A stretch of DNA of 6,250 nt, from positions 1 through 6,250 of the forward strand of contig JAEWBM010000022.1 in NCBI GenBank assembly GCA_023391155.1. The letters are read 5' to 3'. Source of the DNA: Acidobacteriota bacterium (GTDB taxonomy: Bacteria > Acidobacteriota > Blastocatellia > Pyrinomonadales > Pyrinomonadaceae). The stretch's first letter is position 1; every line of letters starts with the position of its first letter. Below the pieces are notes generated by a model. The model was not told the origin of the DNA. It saw nothing but the letters and a program-made list of their open reading frames with translations, and searched no databases. Shown here piece after piece: positions 5,416 through 6,250 of this stretch. The position numbers were made by a program, and so were the translations under genes.

Positions 5416-6146
5416 CCGGCAGCCTTTCTGGAAGACATAAGCGACCGCACCTCGTGCGGGGTGAGTTTCCGCGATCGTCCAACCGGGAGTCCGGAGTCCG
5501 TGATCTCGCCGATCTTGAGGCGGCGGAGTTTCACGACCGAGTTGCCGATCAGATCGAACATCTTTCTGATCTGCTGGTTGTGCCCCTCAAACAGAGTTAC
5601 TTCGAACCAGCCGTTCTTCGCCGTGTGCTTTTGCGGCTTTATATCAGCGGGGGCCGTTTTGAACCCATCCTGCAAACGGACCCCGCGAGCCAGCTTTCGG
5701 ATCGCCACATCGGAGGGTATGCCCTTTGTCTTCACCAGATAGACCTTTGGGATCTTGCGGGAAGAGGTTACCGCATTCGTAAACTCGCCGTCATTCGTGA
5801 GAATGATCAGGCCCTCTGTATTGAAATCGAGACGCCCCACCGGATGAAGCTTTCCGTAACCCTTAACCAAATCCGTGACCAGCTTCCGCCCTTCGGGGTC
5901 TGAGACACTCGACAGATAACCTTTCGGTTTATTGACGAGAATATAAACGTTCTCACGGGTGCCCAACGACGGATTGATCAGTTTGCCCCGGACCTTGATA
6001 TGGTCCTTGTCCGGATCGGCCTTCGTGCCCAACTCGGTAATGATCTCGCCGTTCACGGTAACCTCGCCGGCGCTTATCAACTCCTCTGCTCCGCGACGCG
6101 AGGCGACCCCGGCTTGGGCGATAAGCTTTTGTAATCTCTCTTGCAT
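5412..6146 (-). CDS. rluB: 23S rRNA pseudouridine synthase, RluB type
   Basis: This 244-residue enzyme of the RsuA/RluB/RluE/RluF family isomerises a uridine in ribosomal RNA to pseudouridine; RluB acts on U2605 (E. coli numbering) of 23S rRNA in the peptidyl-transferase region. An N-terminal S4 RNA-binding domain spans about residues 2-48 (RLQKLIAQAGVASRRGAEEL). The catalytic domain shows NKPKGYLSS (72-80) and the family signature GRLDFNTEGLIILTND (104-119) with catalytic Asp107. The conserved C-terminal motif EGHNQQIRKMFDLIG lies at 187-201. Length and domain order are normal for the family. RluB rather than RsuA is favoured by overall resemblance to the rRNA pseudouridine synthases commonly annotated this way in non-enteric bacteria, but the target base cannot be proved from sequence. 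The ATG at 6146 gives the usual N-terminus; no Shine-Dalgarno site is seen. A possible upstream gene ends 10 bases before the start. Confidence 0.93.
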   Translation of the reverse strand: MQERLQKLIAQAGVASRRGAEELISAGEVTVNGEIITELGTKADPDKDHIKVRGKLINPSLGTRENVYILVNKPKGYLSSVSDPEGRKLVTDLVKGYGKLHPVGRLDFNTEGLIILTNDGEFTNAVTSSRKIPKVYLVKTKGIPSDVAIRKLARGVRLQDGFKTAPADIKPQKHTAKNGWFEVTLFEGHNQQIRKMFDLIGNSVVKLRRLKIGEITDSGLPVGRSRKLTPHEVRSLMSSRKAAG

Positions 6147-6156
6147 TTACGTGAGT

Positions 6157-6250
6157 TTAACTTATCCGGTCAGGGCTTTCACCTTCGAGTTCGTCGACCT
6201 GACGGTATGAAGGCATTTGCTTGTACATAAATGCCGTTAACTCGAAGGCA
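6157..6250 (-). CDS. Possible C-terminal end of an unidentified gene, cut by the window edge
   Basis: On the minus strand a frame is open from base 6250 to a TAA at 6159-6157, giving 30 complete codons that end ...QVDELEGESPDRIS. The stop lies 10 bases before the start of the pseudouridine synthase gene, a normal operon spacing, and the translation reads like a charged, flexible protein tail. I do not recognise the family. About 30 open codons can occur by chance in this base composition, so this is a tentative call. The alternative is a non-coding leader of the synthase gene containing the nested inverted repeat at 6182-6248. Confidence 0.42.
   Translation of the reverse strand, partial: AFELTAFMYKQMPSYRQVDELEGESPDRIS
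6182..6248. repeat. Nested inverted repeat at the right edge
   Basis: The outer arms CCTTCGAGTT (6182-6191) and AACTCGAAGG (6239-6248) are perfectly complementary over 10 bases. Inside them, GGCATTT (6212-6218) and AAATGCC (6229-6235) form a second pair with 7-base arms and a 10-base loop. The whole could fold as a stem with an inner hairpin in the RNA upstream of the pseudouridine synthase gene, or as a cruciform. There is no T-run typical of an intrinsic terminator. If the edge reading frame is real, these bases are coding. Confidence 0.5.

Noticed and set aside
5454..5903. A 149-codon plus-strand frame
   Set aside because: It is antisense to the pseudouridine synthase catalytic domain; no recognisable protein features.
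6207..6230. Short plus-strand frame starting with ATG at 6207
   Set aside because: It ends after seven codons, with no supporting signals.

Overview
The window is a compact bacterial chromosome segment, moderately GC-rich and almost fully coding. It has one short divergent intergenic gap (4875-4974) and no stretch of 300 bases without a gene. I see no phylogenetic marker. The best guess is an Acidobacteriota genome, perhaps Blastocatellia-like, because it pairs TPR lipoproteins with a CRTAC1-type FG-GAP/ASPIC-UnbV lipoprotein and because clear Shine-Dalgarno sites are scarce. This taxonomic guess is an inference held with low to moderate confidence. I see no tRNA, rRNA, CRISPR array, insertion sequence or integrase.

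Left and centre (1-4874, minus strand). Four genes run in the same direction, in transcription order: an acyl-CoA dehydrogenase (4874-3732), a TPR lipoprotein (3706-2723), a seven-repeat FG-GAP/VCBS lipoprotein with a C-terminal ASPIC/UnbV domain (2723-1008), and a second TPR lipoprotein (999 to beyond base 1, cut by the edge). The gaps are 25 bp, a 1-bp overlap (TAATG) and 8 bp, so the three lipoprotein genes almost certainly form one transcription unit. The dehydrogenase may lead the same unit. The three lipoproteins are probably exported, anchored to a membrane, and could form a TPR/beta-propeller surface or periplasmic complex of unknown role.

Divergent control region (4875-4974). It separates the dehydrogenase from a plus-strand CoA-binding (YccU-type) protein and holds two clear inverted repeats. 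One has 11-bp arms around a 6-base loop (4885-4912). The other is a perfect 13-base odd palindrome just before the plus-strand start (4958-4970). Both are candidate operators.

Right side (4975-6250). The CoA-binding protein gene (plus) and an RluB-type 23S rRNA pseudouridine synthase gene (minus) converge and overlap by 4 bp in a CTAG palindrome that supplies the TAG stop of both. Upstream of the synthase gene, at the right edge, an open minus-strand frame ending at 6157 may be the tail of another gene in the same operon. It lies over a nested inverted repeat (6182-6248).

Overall the region looks like ordinary housekeeping genes (fatty-acid or amino-acid oxidation, CoA-binding, rRNA modification) beside a poorly characterised three-lipoprotein cassette. 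That cassette is the most likely source of new biology here.
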